Source of the DNA: Pisolithus tinctorius
Lineage: Eukaryota; Basidiomycota; Agaricomycetes; Boletales; Pisolithaceae
Direction: 5' to 3'
Assembly (NCBI GenBank): GCA_024663395.1
Contig: JANFAH010000012.1
Span: 1,364,001-1,428,000 of the forward strand
DNA: 64,000 bases
Positions within the stretch are counted from its first letter, which is position 1. Every line of letters starts with the position of its first letter. Of this stretch, positions 42,801-54,723 are shown piece after piece. The notes below the pieces were generated by a model. That model was not told the DNA's origin, made no database searches, and saw only the letters and a program-made list of their open reading frames with translations. Both the position numbers and the translations under genes were made by a program.

Positions 42801-44585
42801 GGAGGCCTGGAGATGAACACTGGAAAAGAGAAAGAAGGCTGGAGTCAGCAAGACCGGTCAGGGGCTCTAATGAAGTCCGGAGATAACAGGCCAGACAAAG
42901 GCTGACAAGGCCTAGTGCAGGAGGGAAGACTGGAACTCAGGAGACCAGTCATAAAGGAGTCTGCAGGTGGGGAAGAGTGGACACAAATAGGAGGACCGGA
43001 GTTAGCAAGTCTGGTCCATGCTAAAAAGCCAGGTTGAGGCCGAGGGACTGGCAGGATGAGCCAGGACTGCTAAGGGGCTGAAGTGATGCACTAATTGATT
43101 TGTCTCTACTGAGACCACCAGTTTGGCTTCTGGTGTACCAGAGTACCAACTTGTTGACCCAGTTAGGATCCTGGGGTAGACTCTAATTGTTTTGTCTCAA
43201 CCGAGACCACCAGTTTTGGCTTCCAGAGTACAAAGTTACCAACCTGTTAACCCAGTTAGGACCCCAGGGTGGACAGAGGACAGGGAAAGGACCAGAAATG
43301 AGGTCAGGGACCAGGATAGGGGCCGGAGAACCGGCAGACCGGTCCTAGACCGAAAATCGGGGGTCAGGAGCAAGTCCAAAGGGCTAGCATGCCCAGGGGG
43401 TGCCTCTAAGTGAAAAGTGAGGCCGGAAGAGAGGTTAGGACTGGGCTAAGGGCCAGAGGGCTGGCAGACCGGTCCTAGACTGAAATGGAGGTGTCATGCA
43501 CTAGCTAAGACCACCAGAGCTGAGGCCTGGTGCAAGTTCAAAGGACAAGCACCATCCTGAGGCCGAGGTGACTAGTGCAGGACTGGGACAATGGACAGGA
43601 GACCTGGGATGGGTCTGTGAGGGACAAGAGGGTCTGAGGAAATCCAGGACCAGTCTAAGACCTAGTAACAGGCCTAGAGAGGTCTGGGTGGAGAGGCCAA
43701 CCGAGACCGAGGCTGGAATGGCCAGTAATGAAGGGTGGGATGCCAGAGGAAGTGGCAAAGAGGCTTCAGGCAAGTCTGGGTGAGTGTGGACAAGCCAACC
43801 AAGGCCAGACAGGCTGGTAACAGACAGTCCAGAGACCGGAAAGGGGGTCCAGGGCTCCAAGGCTGGTGTAGTGAAGGCCGAGGGTGGAGACCAGACCCAA
43901 AAACTGCTGAAGCTGAGTGCCGATGGGGAACAGGGAAGGCATTGAGGGCCGGGACTGGGGGTTGCACCAGAGGTGCACAGAGGTCCAAAGACCAATATTG
44001 GGGAGTCAGGAGGTCAAATGAGTGATGAGATCCCAGTGTTCAGTACAGTAGAACTGGATGAAGACAGCTGGGCTGGAGTGCTGGGATGACTGAGGTAAGG
44101 ACTGAGATGAAGACCAGGGTGACCAGCCAGAGGTCAGAGACAGCTCAGGGGAGCTAACAGAAGTGAGTCCGGTTGTTGAGGCCGGCTCAGGGGCAAGTCT
44201 GGAGAGTAACTCCGACTTGGAAGTGGGCTGAGGTGTGAACCCAGGTTGGTGGTGAGTCCGGATGGTGAGTCTGACTCAGGGGTTGACATGGCCGGTCCGG
44301 AGTCAGGAAGAAATGAGTGGCAGGCAGGGGTCAGGAGTGAGGGAATGGATGCATTAAGTTTTGACCACTAGGAACATAGTGTCAGGGGTAATGCAACCCA
44401 GGGGTGTGCAGAGTGCCGAGGGGCACCAGGTTACCTCTCTGCTTTAGCAGAGACCTCCGGGTTGGGCTCTGGAGTCAGATGAGAGGTATCCCAATGAGTC
44501 CTGATGGGCAAGGTCATGGGTAGGGGCTCTAGAGCAGGACCTAGACATGATGCAATGGCTTGCACAAGTGTGAGTCAGAATATAC
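39807..44585. other. Interior of the LTR element, non-coding, repetitive
   Basis: The first interior bases read GTATCCCCCTCTTAGGAACC. A near copy (TTATCCCCCTCTTAGGG) recurs at about 41818, suggesting an internal duplication around a primer-binding-like site. A unit of about 90 bp (GAGACCACCAGT to CCAGTTAGGA) is repeated in tandem near 43090-43272. Long antisense frames, for example 43501-43995, are Pro/Ser/Leu-rich products of skewed composition. No polypurine tract is obvious before the right LTR. Confidence 0.6.
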
Positions 44586-45489
44586 TGTGAAGTACAGGTT
44601 TACCCTCAGGTGACCAGGCTTCAAGACCGGGTGACAGGGGGGAAGTCCGAGTGGCCAGAGTCAAGGCCGGGAGACAGGGGCCAAGTCTGGTTAGACCGGA
44701 GTCAAGGCCAGAGGTCAGGGGCTAAGTCCGGAGGACCGGACTTAAGGCCGGGAGCACAGGAACAAGACTGGTAGTGTGGGAAACCGACTGGTGTTGGAGT
44801 GCGCACAGGGGGTAAGCCAGTCTGGGGTTGGATCTACCTCCCTTGGTCTCAGCTTATGTGCTGTACCCTTATGCAAGCCAGGGAGAGGTCTGGGACAGGG
44901 GTCGGGGATAGCTTAAGGCTCGGCCTTAGCTATAGAGTAGTCTCGAGGGGTAATACGGAGTTGAGGGTAATACTTAATTGATATTCTGACTGAGGGTGCT
45001 ATGAAGTATGTACAGGGGTTAAATACATGAGGCCGGTCCAGGATAGCAAACATAGAGCCAGACTTGTTAATAAGCTATTGGCAAGAAGATTAGCAAGAGA
45101 GTGGATAGCCACAGTGGCTGTGCTGAGGCTAATAGCCAAAGTCCAGGTGACCAGCATACCAGGGTCAGACACAGGATTTGTACAGTAAGCAAAGTCAGAT
45201 GAATGGGCTAGACTAAATATAGTACAAACAAAGGGAAACAGACCGGAGTTATGTCCGGGTGACCCGGACATAGACCTAGGAGGACCAGGGTGGAGCAGTG
45301 CAAGGCTGGGAGGCCGAAACAGACCGGAGATAGGGGTAAAACACCGGACTTGAGTTATGCAGGCTGGAGTTGAGTTATCTAGGGCCAGGATTGGGTTTTC
45401 TAGGCTGGACCAGGACCGGACTTGACCGGAGATAGGGGCTAGGGGTCCAGACTGGACTGAGTCCAAGTCCAAGAGTCATGGATATGACA
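44586..45489. repeat. Right LTR, 904 bp
   Basis: Identical in length and ends to the left LTR. It retains somewhat more CG sites in several places (for example GTGCGCAC where the left has GTGTGCAC), and has lost others. Confidence 0.95.
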
Positions 45490-45494
45490 GACAA

Positions 45495-45918
45495 TAGCTG
45501 CATGGAATTTGACAGAAGAGGCATCCCCAGAAAGGGCCATGCGAGGGGAGCAGACTTCCAGGAAAGTGAGGAGCAGCACTTGGATGCATGAGATACAACA
45601 AGAGGACCTCAAGGGTGGGGAGAAGGGGTCAACTCACACAACAATGGCTGGGATGATCAACATGAAGTTCTGGGAGGTGGTAGGGGACTTGTAGACAAAC
45701 AGGAACAATAATGACCATCAACACCAGGAAAGGCAGTTTTTAATCCACTTACTTGGTGTGCTAAAGAGGGGTGTAACACAAGCCAGTACAGTGTCACATT
45801 TTCCATAGGGATGTTCATTCAAAGGTGGCAAGGCTTGAACCTGTTGGCTTGGTAAGATTGTAAGTGGCTGGAGCCATGACTGCATCTGGATCCAGAACTT
45901 TGACCATCCTCAGAGCAG
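45495..45918. other. Gene-free stretch
   Basis: Lies between the LTR element and the 3' end of the second transposase relic. A short plus-strand frame at 45509-45694 lacks any recognisable feature. Confidence 0.35.
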
Positions 45919-48456
45919 TCAACTATGGAATGTGGAGTTCCAACCAGCTATGTTATTGATGTAGGAAAGGAGTAGTGAAGGGAAGTTGGGAAGGCAGTAT
46001 GTGGTGGATAAGTAAGATGCTGGCTTGTCAGCAAAGTTGGGCTTCTGAGTGACATGGAATGCAGTGGTGGCATTGTCTGAAATGAAACCTTGTAAGAAGT
46101 GAGTGCAGGGGGTTGCAGACCCAGTAAATGAGCAGATTTCTTCTTGAATGACTGGGAGTGCATGAGGCATGCTGTCATGCTCTGCAGACAATATGTTGCC
46201 AAGTGATGTATCATTGTGGTGGAGAAGAGTGTAGAGGTCAAACCAACATATGGATTCCTCACAGTTGAGGTGTAGCATGATTTGTTGTGTGAAGCCAGTC
46301 TTCCAGTTGGTACACAGGAATGGATCCTTGCAATGAGTGATCAACAGGCATTCACCCACATCTGCTGTGTACTGGATGAGGGAGCCAACATTCCATATGC
46401 TAGAGCCAAATGACTGAAATAATTTGAGTTTCAGTATCTGGAAATGGGGGATGCCACCAGTTGTTCCTCTCCATGCACCTGCATCTAGTATGGCCTGCTT
46501 GTACAGGTGAAACTCTTCTAAGCATGTTTCCATTTCTTGGATGGAGGAAGTCATGAATGTTGGAGCCTGGGCATGGTAGATGTAATCAACTATTGCACAA
46601 ATGGCATGGACAAAATCTGGACCTGCTACACCTGCTATAGTTGCAATGATCATGCACTGAATGTCCCAATGCTCACATCCAGTCATTTGTTTCACATGTG
46701 ATACCCCAGTGAAATGGCAAGTGCCAATGTACTTGTGGTGACAGTGATAGTGAGCATCCCATTTGTCATCTCCAAGTACCCACTTGCACAATTTGAGAAC
46801 ATGGTCAAAGAACCACTTGTGACAGGAATGAAGGATTTCACCAACATGGAAAATCACAGGATTTGAAAACCGCCAGTCTTGCCAAAAAGGAAGCTGAACA
46901 CCACTAAGGTTATGCTTCTTGGCCACCACTTGGAACTCCCAGATCTTCCAAGGATCTATATGCTCACCTGTCACTGAGCATATATCATGCAGTGTCTTCA
47001 AGGTGAGCTGGCCATCACAAGATGTATGTTTGATCGCATCACCAAACTGGCTCTGTATAGTGGTGGTGATGGGCAGATCAGACCTGGCAATATGAGTAAT
47101 GCATTAGATGACTTTGTACAGTAGTAGTGAGTGGTGGGATATACTTGGCAATACAGGCAATCACCAACTGCTCCAGCAGATCAGCAGTATATGTGGCAAG
47201 AGGCATGAAACAATATCAAGTATTATTGTGAGAATTGGCCATAAAAATGCCATTGTGCACAGCAACCTTCAGGTTTGCACAAACCATGTCGATGCATCAG
47301 TGCCATACATGAGCCTCTGGGATGGAATGAAATTTGGGGTGCACAAGAAATTCAGGGATTGGGGTATATGCTATACATGCCCATGTGTGTGCTGTTGCTT
47401 TCATATGGATTTCTGAGTTGATGTTGGCAATCATGAGGAATAACAGGTGCATCTCACAATCCTTGCTCATTCTTGTGACTGGTGCCTTGTCTGATGCAAG
47501 GATGACAGGGACGATAGTGGCACCATCTGGAAGCTCATTCTGTGGCACTGTTAGGAAGGTAGCATGCTTGCATGGACAAATCCTCACCTGAATTCAATGT
47601 GCCTTGTCACCCAACATCCACTTGCCATATTCGCATTCAGTGCCCTCATAAATGTAGTATGGATTGTACATCATATTTTCAGTGAAGGCTGGATTCCCAA
47701 ATATGTCCTGCATGACTTCCAAGGCATCATGCCAGTAGAGATAAATAGGCTCTTTTGTAGCATAGCCCTTGGCACAGATTTCTTCACATTGCCAAGTTGA
47801 ACCTTTGGGGATCATGTCCAACCACAAAAGAAGCTGCTTGGCAGTTTGAAAGTTGGGCTGGAGATTCTTAACCTGTACAAGTGACATAAGATTTATTGAA
47901 TTGAAACCAGGCTGTTTCTTACCAATTGGAGCTTCAAAAAGTCGTTGATCTGCATTTGGGAGAGGTTGCAGTAGAGAAACTTCCCAAAATCCCATTCATC
48001 CTTAGAGGAAAAGGAGAAGTAAGGGTTGTCTTTTCATTTGGGCTCATGCCTGTCTAGCCTCATACACTCCAGAGTATTCAACTGACCCATATCATAGATA
48101 TAGCCAGACTTCAGGTGATATTGACTGACCCACAGTGCATGAGATTTTGGTGTCACATGGAAGGCAGAAGGCATGGGGAGTAAGTGCTGACCACACCTGA
48201 GATCATCCTGCAGATGGAGGCAGACTGCCATAGTTGAGGAGAACACTTTCCTGCAAGTGGGGCAATTTGTTAGATGCCTAGACAATTCATCAGCATTAGA
48301 CTGAGACTTGAGGAAACAAAATGGGACACACTCATTGTTCAACAGGGACACATAGCTACCATCCCCACTTTCTCCTGGGCCAGTAGACTCAAGTCCTGTG
48401 CTCATTGTTGTTAGATGATTATCAGTTCTGTTGAGTGAAATTGCTAAGTCTTTCAA
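45919..48456 (-). pseudogene. Plavaka-type transposase relic, copy 2, Arg-stripped
   Basis: On the minus strand the relic starts with a finger-like segment (CPTCRKVFSSTMAVCLHL, about 48240) and continues with FQTAKQLLLWLDMIPKGSTW (47820), IYLYWHDALEVMQDIFGNP (47700), PDGATIVPVILASDKAPVT (47500) and HMKATAHTWACIAYTP (47380). A 360-codon open stretch (45919-47001) follows, with LSGVQLPFWQDWRF, VSHVKQMTGCEHWDIQC and ECLLITHCKDPF. I recognise the family as the other common Plavaka-like group in mushrooms. The 360 codons hold only 2 Arg but 17 Cys and 13 Trp. Positions that are Arg in the family, as in the MTG-EH-DIQ motif, are Cys or Trp here. Stops and frame changes separate the upstream exons. 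A functional enzyme is very unlikely. Confidence 0.75.
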
Positions 48457-51173
48457 ACGCTGCTACTCTTCACAGGATGATCACTGAGCAGAGGACAGTT
48501 ATGGAGAGATATGAAGGTAAGTCTACCCAGTCATTATGGTCCAACAGTCCATCATGACAGCCACACTATCAGATATGCCATCTGCAAGGGATAGCACAAA
48601 AAATAAACTATGAGCCCCCAGTTCTTCATTCATGGGCAGGTCTGCTCATCAGCAGTCATCTCCATATCTCAAGTGCTACCAACATTCACTGCCCCAGGTC
48701 CCCTTTATGAGGAGGGCTTTTTCAGGTGTCACACACTCCCCTCAAAGTGCAGATGGTGGAGCTGGAAAGGTATTTCTGGTTGTAATCCTCATGAGATTTG
48801 ACTTAAGCTCTACCAGGTCAAAGAGGCTAGGAGAAAGACAGCCAGAACAGAACTAGAACAGTTTCAATTTCCAAGTGATGTTCTGCAGGAGGCCATAATG
48901 GCTCAATATGCCAACTGTGAAGCAACCCATTATCATATAATCACTGCAACATGGGAGATCAAATGACTTGAGAGGTGGAAGCACTTCTTCAACTGTTCTC
49001 TGAACTATCTCCAAGAGAAGAATACTACTTCAGTGTCTAGATTTGAATTTTTCAAGAAGTGCTATCTAGATCTTGGTGGGGTTGAGGGTTGCCCAGAGGA
49101 GAGGGACATCTTGATGGAAGCATTGCAGAGAGACACTGCAGCACTGGGCACCATGCAGAAGGATTTCAAGGACACTGAGGAAGTTGCTATTTCTCTGGGT
49201 GTCCTCAACAAGTTGGAGGAGTCTTAGAGCTTCTACTTTGGGGTTACAGATTCTGGTGATGCAGAGGATTCTAACCCAAGTGACACTGAGACTCTGTTAT
49301 ATCCAAGCAACCCTGCCACAAGTGACCCAGAGGCCCCCCCCACAAGTGATCCACCAGCCCCACCCACAAGTGACCCAGAGGTTCTGTACATGAGCAATCC
49401 TGAGGGGATTCTTTTTCCAACAGAAGACTCTGAATGGTATGTGTTCTTAACCTTGAGCCCTTATGAGCTAATGATGGTAATTACTTCACAGGTAAGCCTC
49501 ATGACTTGTAATGTGTAGTGACTGTATCATGGCATTGTACACCACATCAAACACTATGTAATATCTTTGCATGCTATCCATGTGTCTTTATCACTCTGGC
49601 GATGTTCTAAATGAGGAAAGAAGTCTACCAAATCACACATTCTTGCTGACCTGCCTAATGTGCATTCATTGTCCCTGTATTCGCTGAGAGAAATCTACAT
49701 TTGAACTAACTAGGTTGCATTGTATAACAATGGGGGGGAATCAGGGACAAAAGGTGCACTGGCCATACTCCTTGCATCCAGCATGACATATCTGACAATA
49801 CTGACAGGAGATGAAGAAGCCCACAAAGGGAAGCAGTCTTAACCCGTGCCTACAGCCTGATAGGTCTCAGCTTGGCATTCCCAATGAATTCACTGAAGAC
49901 CCCAGCAGAGCCTCTCAGCCCATTATGCTGGCACTTCATGAAGAGTCACTTGATGAGACATATGCAACCTCATTGTTGACAGCTGCTCGCATGGCATGCA
50001 ACTATACACTTCCCTCATCATTGGTGGCTGACAGCACATCCACATCATATGACTATCCACTTCCTTCATCATTGATGGCTCACTTGATGTCATACTCAAT
50101 AGCCTTCACCCATATGACAGTGCCATGGGTAGTTGAGATGCTGGCTCTGCCAAGCACAACTTTGATGCACAATTGCCTCTCAGAAACCCCAATGTCACAT
50201 CACCTGGCTGGTGACACCCTCCCATTTTGTGGGGCACCAGACTTGGCTATGACAATATGGCTGATGTGTCTTCCAATGCCATTGATTTTGCAATACCCCC
50301 AGGAGTTCTTGTTCAAGGGCTCCCAGCAAATCTCCCAAATTGCATGACCCAGCCCTTACCCTATTGTTTCAAGTGGCATCTGGTGTGTCTTTGCATATGG
50401 TCCATGACGTCCCTCTGAAACAGAGCACAGTTCATTTGTCAACATTGGTGTCATCAAAGTAAGTCATTTACGAGTTAAGTATGATGGTGTTGTAGCTAAT
50501 CTCAAGCCAGGCAGGAGCCAATCACACAATCACATCCCAGCACCAAACTTGTCACACACTTCTGCCAACTTCTACACTACTACTGGCACCAACTCCTGAA
50601 GCTCCAACAAACAAAACTGATAAAACCCCAATTCAGAATATAATGCAACTCCCACCAGATCAACTAAGCAAGGTAATTCAGGAAGCAAAAAATGGCATGT
50701 GCCACTGACTCATTTGTACAAACATTTTCCCCACCCAAGTCAAAGCAAACTTGTTCACAGAGGATGCAATCACTGACACACTTAGAACTTTAATAATAGG
50801 TGTGTGTTATTCACATTCATTCTGCAACACTTTGTGACTGCCATGCCAGATCCCCACTGGGTCCTTGATAGAGCTAAAGATGGCAAAGCAATCTCTCAGG
50901 TTCTCCAAATACCTTATAGCATCTGAACACTCTTCAAGAATGTTGCATGTGCACAGGTCCTGATCTGCTATGGTATTAATGTGTGCAATAATGACCTCTT
51001 GCTTGACCAAACACAAATCCGAGAATCTGTCCATGGTCACATCCAATACCTACTTTGAGATTGTAACTTCTTATACATGGAGGTATGTGCTTTGTTTGCT
51101 GAACTACACTCCCTCCTAACAACCAACATAGGATCCTCCCTGACAATTTGGGCATCATGCCCTCACCCATCTA
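48457..51173. other. CpG-poor stretch with unassigned open frames
   Basis: Several open frames exist but none is recognised. On plus, 49033-49227 encodes a helical piece (RDTAALGTMQKDFKDTEEV) that looks like genuine coding sequence, followed by a Pro/Thr/Ser-rich frame with repeated ACAAGTGA words near 49270-49390. At 49811-50347 a 178-codon frame has repeated YTLPSSL or YPLPSSL words. Stops break any continuous gene model, so these are probably relics. Confidence 0.3.
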
Positions 51174-51452
51174 TTGATATCTGCCACCTGGACAATGCTG
51201 GGAGTGCTCTTCAAGTCATTGGACATCAATGATGTGGCTACTATTGATGGTCTTGTTGCACTAGCCAGTGCTGCCCTGAGCAGTGCATTGCACAAGTACC
51301 ATGAGGGGGTAGTTCGTGTCATTGAATTCTCAAATCTCCTTGCCAGTGAACATTACAGGGAGATTATTCAAATCATTTGTGGTATGTTGAGTGATGAAGA
51401 ACTCTGCTCAGTACAAAAAATATTGCCAAAATGTAGTACTGCTAGGCCATAG
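51174..51452 (+). CDS. Possible hypothetical exon
   Basis: A 92-codon frame encodes a mainly helical, Ala/Leu-rich sequence (SLDINDVATIDGLVALASAA). No domain is recognised and the true start is unclear. It precedes the satellite block by about 150 bp. Confidence 0.25.
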   Translation: MISATWTMLGVLFKSLDINDVATIDGLVALASAALSSALHKYHEGVVRVIEFSNLLASEHYREIIQIICGMLSDEELCSVQKILPKCSTARP

Positions 51453-51599
51453 TTATCAAGGTAGCAACTGATCAAAAAATGTGATGATGGGGTACAAGCC
51501 AGCTGTGGGACTAGGGTGTAGCCACTGCAATATGAGTAGTCCCAGGTAAGCCCAGAGTTGGGTGTCCCTGGAAGGTATGGATGGGCTCAGCCCCAGAGT

Positions 51600-52930
51600 T
51601 CACCCCTGGCAGCACTGTCATGCAAGCTGGCCCAACACCAATGCCATGCTAGCTGTCCTGGCAACACTGCCACATGGGCCAGCCCACCACAAATGCCATG
51701 CAGGCCATGTTGGGACGATTGCCATGTGAGCCAGGCCAACACCAATGCAATATGAATAGGACCAATACCAATGCCATGCAGGCCAGCACAACACCAATGC
51801 CATGCTGGCTGTCCTGGGATCGATTCCATGTGGGCAGACCCAATACCAATGCCATCCAAGGCGTCCCAGCACCAAAGCAATGTGAGCCAGGCCAACACAA
51901 ACCCAGGACTAATGCCATGGAAGCCATCCATGCTGGTAATGATTTAATGTGAACCAGCACAATGCCAATGCCATGGAAGCCATGCTGGCACCAATGCCAA
52001 GTGCTCCGGCACATCGCCACTGCTCTGGGGCCATCATGGAAGCTGTCCCAGCACCGATGTATTGTAAGCTGGCACTGGCACCAGGTCCATGTGTTCCAGC
52101 ACATCCCCAATGCCATGGGGCCATCATGCAGGCCATCCCAGTACCATTGGAATGTGTTCCAGCACAACACCAATGCCATGGAAGCTGTGCCAGAACCTAT
52201 GCAATATGTTCCGGCCATCCCCAATACCATGAGGCCTATCGTGCAGGCCATTCTTGCACCATTGTAATGTGTACTGGCACCAGACCAATGCCATGGAGGC
52301 TGGCCCAGCACCGGTTCCATGTATTCTGGCATATCCCCAATGCCACAGGTCCATCATGCAAACCATCCTGGCACCTTTGTAATGAGTGCCAGCACATCCC
52401 CAATGCCATGGAGGCCATCCTGGCACCAGCTCTATGTATTCTGGCATATCCCCAATGCGATAGGTCCATCATGCAAGCCATCCCGGCACCTTTGCAATTA
52501 GTGCCAGCACATCCCCAATGACATGGGGCCATCATGCAGGCCATTCCGGCACCATTGTAATGGAATGTGTTCTGGCAAAACACCAATGCTGTGGAAGCCA
52601 TCCCAGCACCTATGCCATTGTAATGTGTTCTGGTACAGCACCAATGCCATGGAAGCCAGCCTGGCACTGGTTCCATGTATTCTGGCATATCCCCAATTCC
52701 ATGAGTCCATCATGTAAGCCATCCTGGCACCATCATAATGTGTTCCAGCACAACACCAACACCATGGAAGCCGTGCCAGCACCTATGCCATATGTTCCAG
52801 CACATCCCCAATTCCATGAGGCCATTATGCAGGCTGTCACAGCACCATTGTAAGGAGTTCCAGCACATCCACTAATGCCATGAGGCCATCAGTCAAGCTG
52901 TCCTGGCACCAATGCCATGGAGGTCTGCCC
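51600..52930 (+). repeat. Satellite block, alternating 63- and 52-bp monomers
   Basis: From about 52095 onward two monomer types alternate. One of about 63 bp has CATCCCCAATGCCATGGGGCC, ATCATGCAGGCCATCC and ATTGTAATG words. One of about 52 bp has ACACCAATGCCATGGAAGC and a TTCCATGTATT or CATATGTT end. Together they form a dimer of about 115 bp, seen about six times. The segment 51600-52090 consists of related but less regular units of about 50 bp. Length varies in a few units, for example near 52500-52570. All six frames are partly open because the repeats contain few stops, which creates false genes on both strands. Confidence 0.85.
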
Positions 52931-54310
52931 AGAAATTATACCATACCATGCCTGACCTGCCTGACCTCCCAGGAGCAGGTCCACAGTGTATGTATGTACT
53001 GGTACCAGTACCATGCCAGAGATGCATGTATTACCACAATGGTGGCTCTGGTAATGACCAGAAGACTAGCTAACTACCCAGTGCATTTAAACTGTGAATT
53101 CAATGTTTTATGGCCTCCAGCAAGCCAGAACAATACCATGAAAGCCACCATCATGCTATACAGCAAAAGCAATTGAGTTATGCCAGCCAGTCATCATTCA
53201 ATCATCTAGGTGAACCATGACTCCATTGGCCCTTAGCACTTGTCACACCATGGCCTTGGTACAGACCTCACCATACCAGATTGGTTTTCCAGTATCTGAA
53301 TCATACAGTAACAACTACCAGCAGCGGTAGCTACTTCTTCCTGGAGATCGCATTTTGACAATATAGAATATATTGCTCCAGCTAACAAAGTACAAGTACA
53401 AAGACAAAAAAACACGAATGGATTGTGAAATGATATGTACATTAATGTTAGTCAACCTCCATCCTACCTTCCTGTCCAGGTGCTGATCCAACTGCTGGTG
53501 GTGGTGGAGTAATAGAGATTGCCAGACCTCCAGCAGGTCCATGCACAGGTTCAACATTCAAAGGAGGTACTTCCAAGCCAGCACCTCCCTTGAATGAAGC
53601 TGGAGGGGGTTCAGTGGACTCCTGTCTTGAGCTGCTTTGGGATGATTGAACCTCTACAACACTGGTGGCAGTGCCAAGTTCGACCATGACTGGCATGTGA
53701 GGTACCGGTGTAGGGTTGGAGGTAGCATGAAATGGGACCAGAGGATGGTTAAGCACGTCTGGGGCCAGGAATAGGTGATTACGGATGGGGGAAACAGCAC
53801 AGGGATGACTGAAAGCAGATTTTTTAAGGGTTTGATTGTGTTGGACATATACCCTGATGACATTACTGTAGTGGGCACCAATATTTATTGGGATTACTCT
53901 GAGAAAATGGCCCAGATGGACCAGGAGGATGGTTTCATGAGTTGGGGTAGAAGAGGAAGCTTGATGGACCCAATTCATTGTTTGGCATTGTTTGTATGAT
54001 GACAATTCATCAAATAGACCATGTGATATACCATGTAAGCATTAGTAAGCACCTCACAGCATTCTAAACTTTGTTAAACTCAAAACTATGTAATCACAAC
54101 TGTAAGTCAAAAAACTGTCCAGATGACATGTCATTTTCAAATGGCTGCTATTCTATCAATTCCTATCCGAATCACTTGATTCATGGACCAATAGAAAGCC
54201 AAGCATAAGTACCTTATTTCATACACTCATGGTTCAGGGCTAGGGTTAGGGGTTATTGCATTTAGTCATAACTAATGTAAAACATACAAACATGTGGACA
54301 GTTTTTTGAG
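52931..54310. other. Stretch with a Pro/Ser-rich minus-strand frame
   Basis: A minus-strand open frame at 53448-54005 (185 codons) is Pro/Ser/Val-rich (EPPPASFKGGAGLEVPPLN) with an abrupt change in character halfway. I recognise no family and call it unassigned. The rest shows nothing. Confidence 0.3.
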
Positions 54311-54314
54311 CCAC

Positions 54315-54723
54315 TGTACTACTACAGGGGTACAGTAACTGGATTTGGAACTGACATACAGAGACTCATAAATTTTCAAGTAAAACTTCCTAGATGATGA
54401 ATGAAGGGAAGATGGAGGACATACGAATGGGTAACACAGAACACCCTGAAAAGGAAACAGTCCAGGCACTGGACCACATGGTGTGCATGCTGTGGAGTGC
54501 CTGGCTGCGCACTGTCAAGGAGAAGTCTGAAGGGTAGTCACATGACTCCTCAGAGTATGGTCCATGCAGTCCAGCAGGAGAGCAGCACAAGTCCAACAGC
54601 AGTCAGAGTGGAGATGACTCTTAAATGTCAGGGGGAGGGCGGAGTTGGAGCAGAGTGAGTGAATGACTGGCGGAGAGGGGTGCAGAGTGAGTGAGGACCT
54701 AGGATGAACGCATGGTCAGGACA
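54315..54723 (-). repeat. Partial LTR of the Gypsy family, reversed
   Basis: Its reverse complement starts TGTCCTGACCATG at 54723 and follows the downstream LTR (57934-58340) for about 400 bp, with frequent TG/CA against CG mismatches. It is cut off where the downstream copy reads GTAGTAGTATAAAAGC. Its orientation is opposite to the Gypsy coding sequence that begins immediately to its right, so it is not the 5' LTR of that element. Confidence 0.75.

Larger units (their letters stand above)
38898..45494. mobile_element. 6.6-kb LTR retrotransposon without coding capacity (LARD-like)
   Basis: Two 904-bp direct repeats (38903-39806 and 44586-45489) both begin TGTGAAG and end TATGACA, and are flanked by GACAA at 38898-38902 and 45490-45494. 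That is a complete LTR element with a 5-bp target duplication. The 4.8-kb interior is purine-rich, made of diverged CCGG-containing words such as GACCGG and GGCCGGAG. It shows no gag, protease, reverse transcriptase or integrase motif in any frame. It is therefore a non-autonomous large retrotransposon derivative that would need enzymes in trans. The LTRs have equal length and about 96 percent identity by hand alignment. Orientation cannot be fixed without coding sequence. Confidence 0.9.

Noticed and set aside
43501..43995. A 164-codon antisense frame in the LTR element interior
   Set aside because: Pro/Ser/Leu low-complexity sequence from purine-skewed DNA, without any domain. Similar frames arise in the LTRs (39316-39789, 44999-45472).
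51649..52332. Long open frames on both strands over the satellite
   Set aside because: They are rich in repeated His/Trp/Met words and follow the repeat period. Stops are merely absent from the monomer.
53448..54005. 185-codon minus-strand frame as a gene
   Set aside because: Pro/Ser-rich with no recognised family and no clear start. Kept as an unassigned note only.
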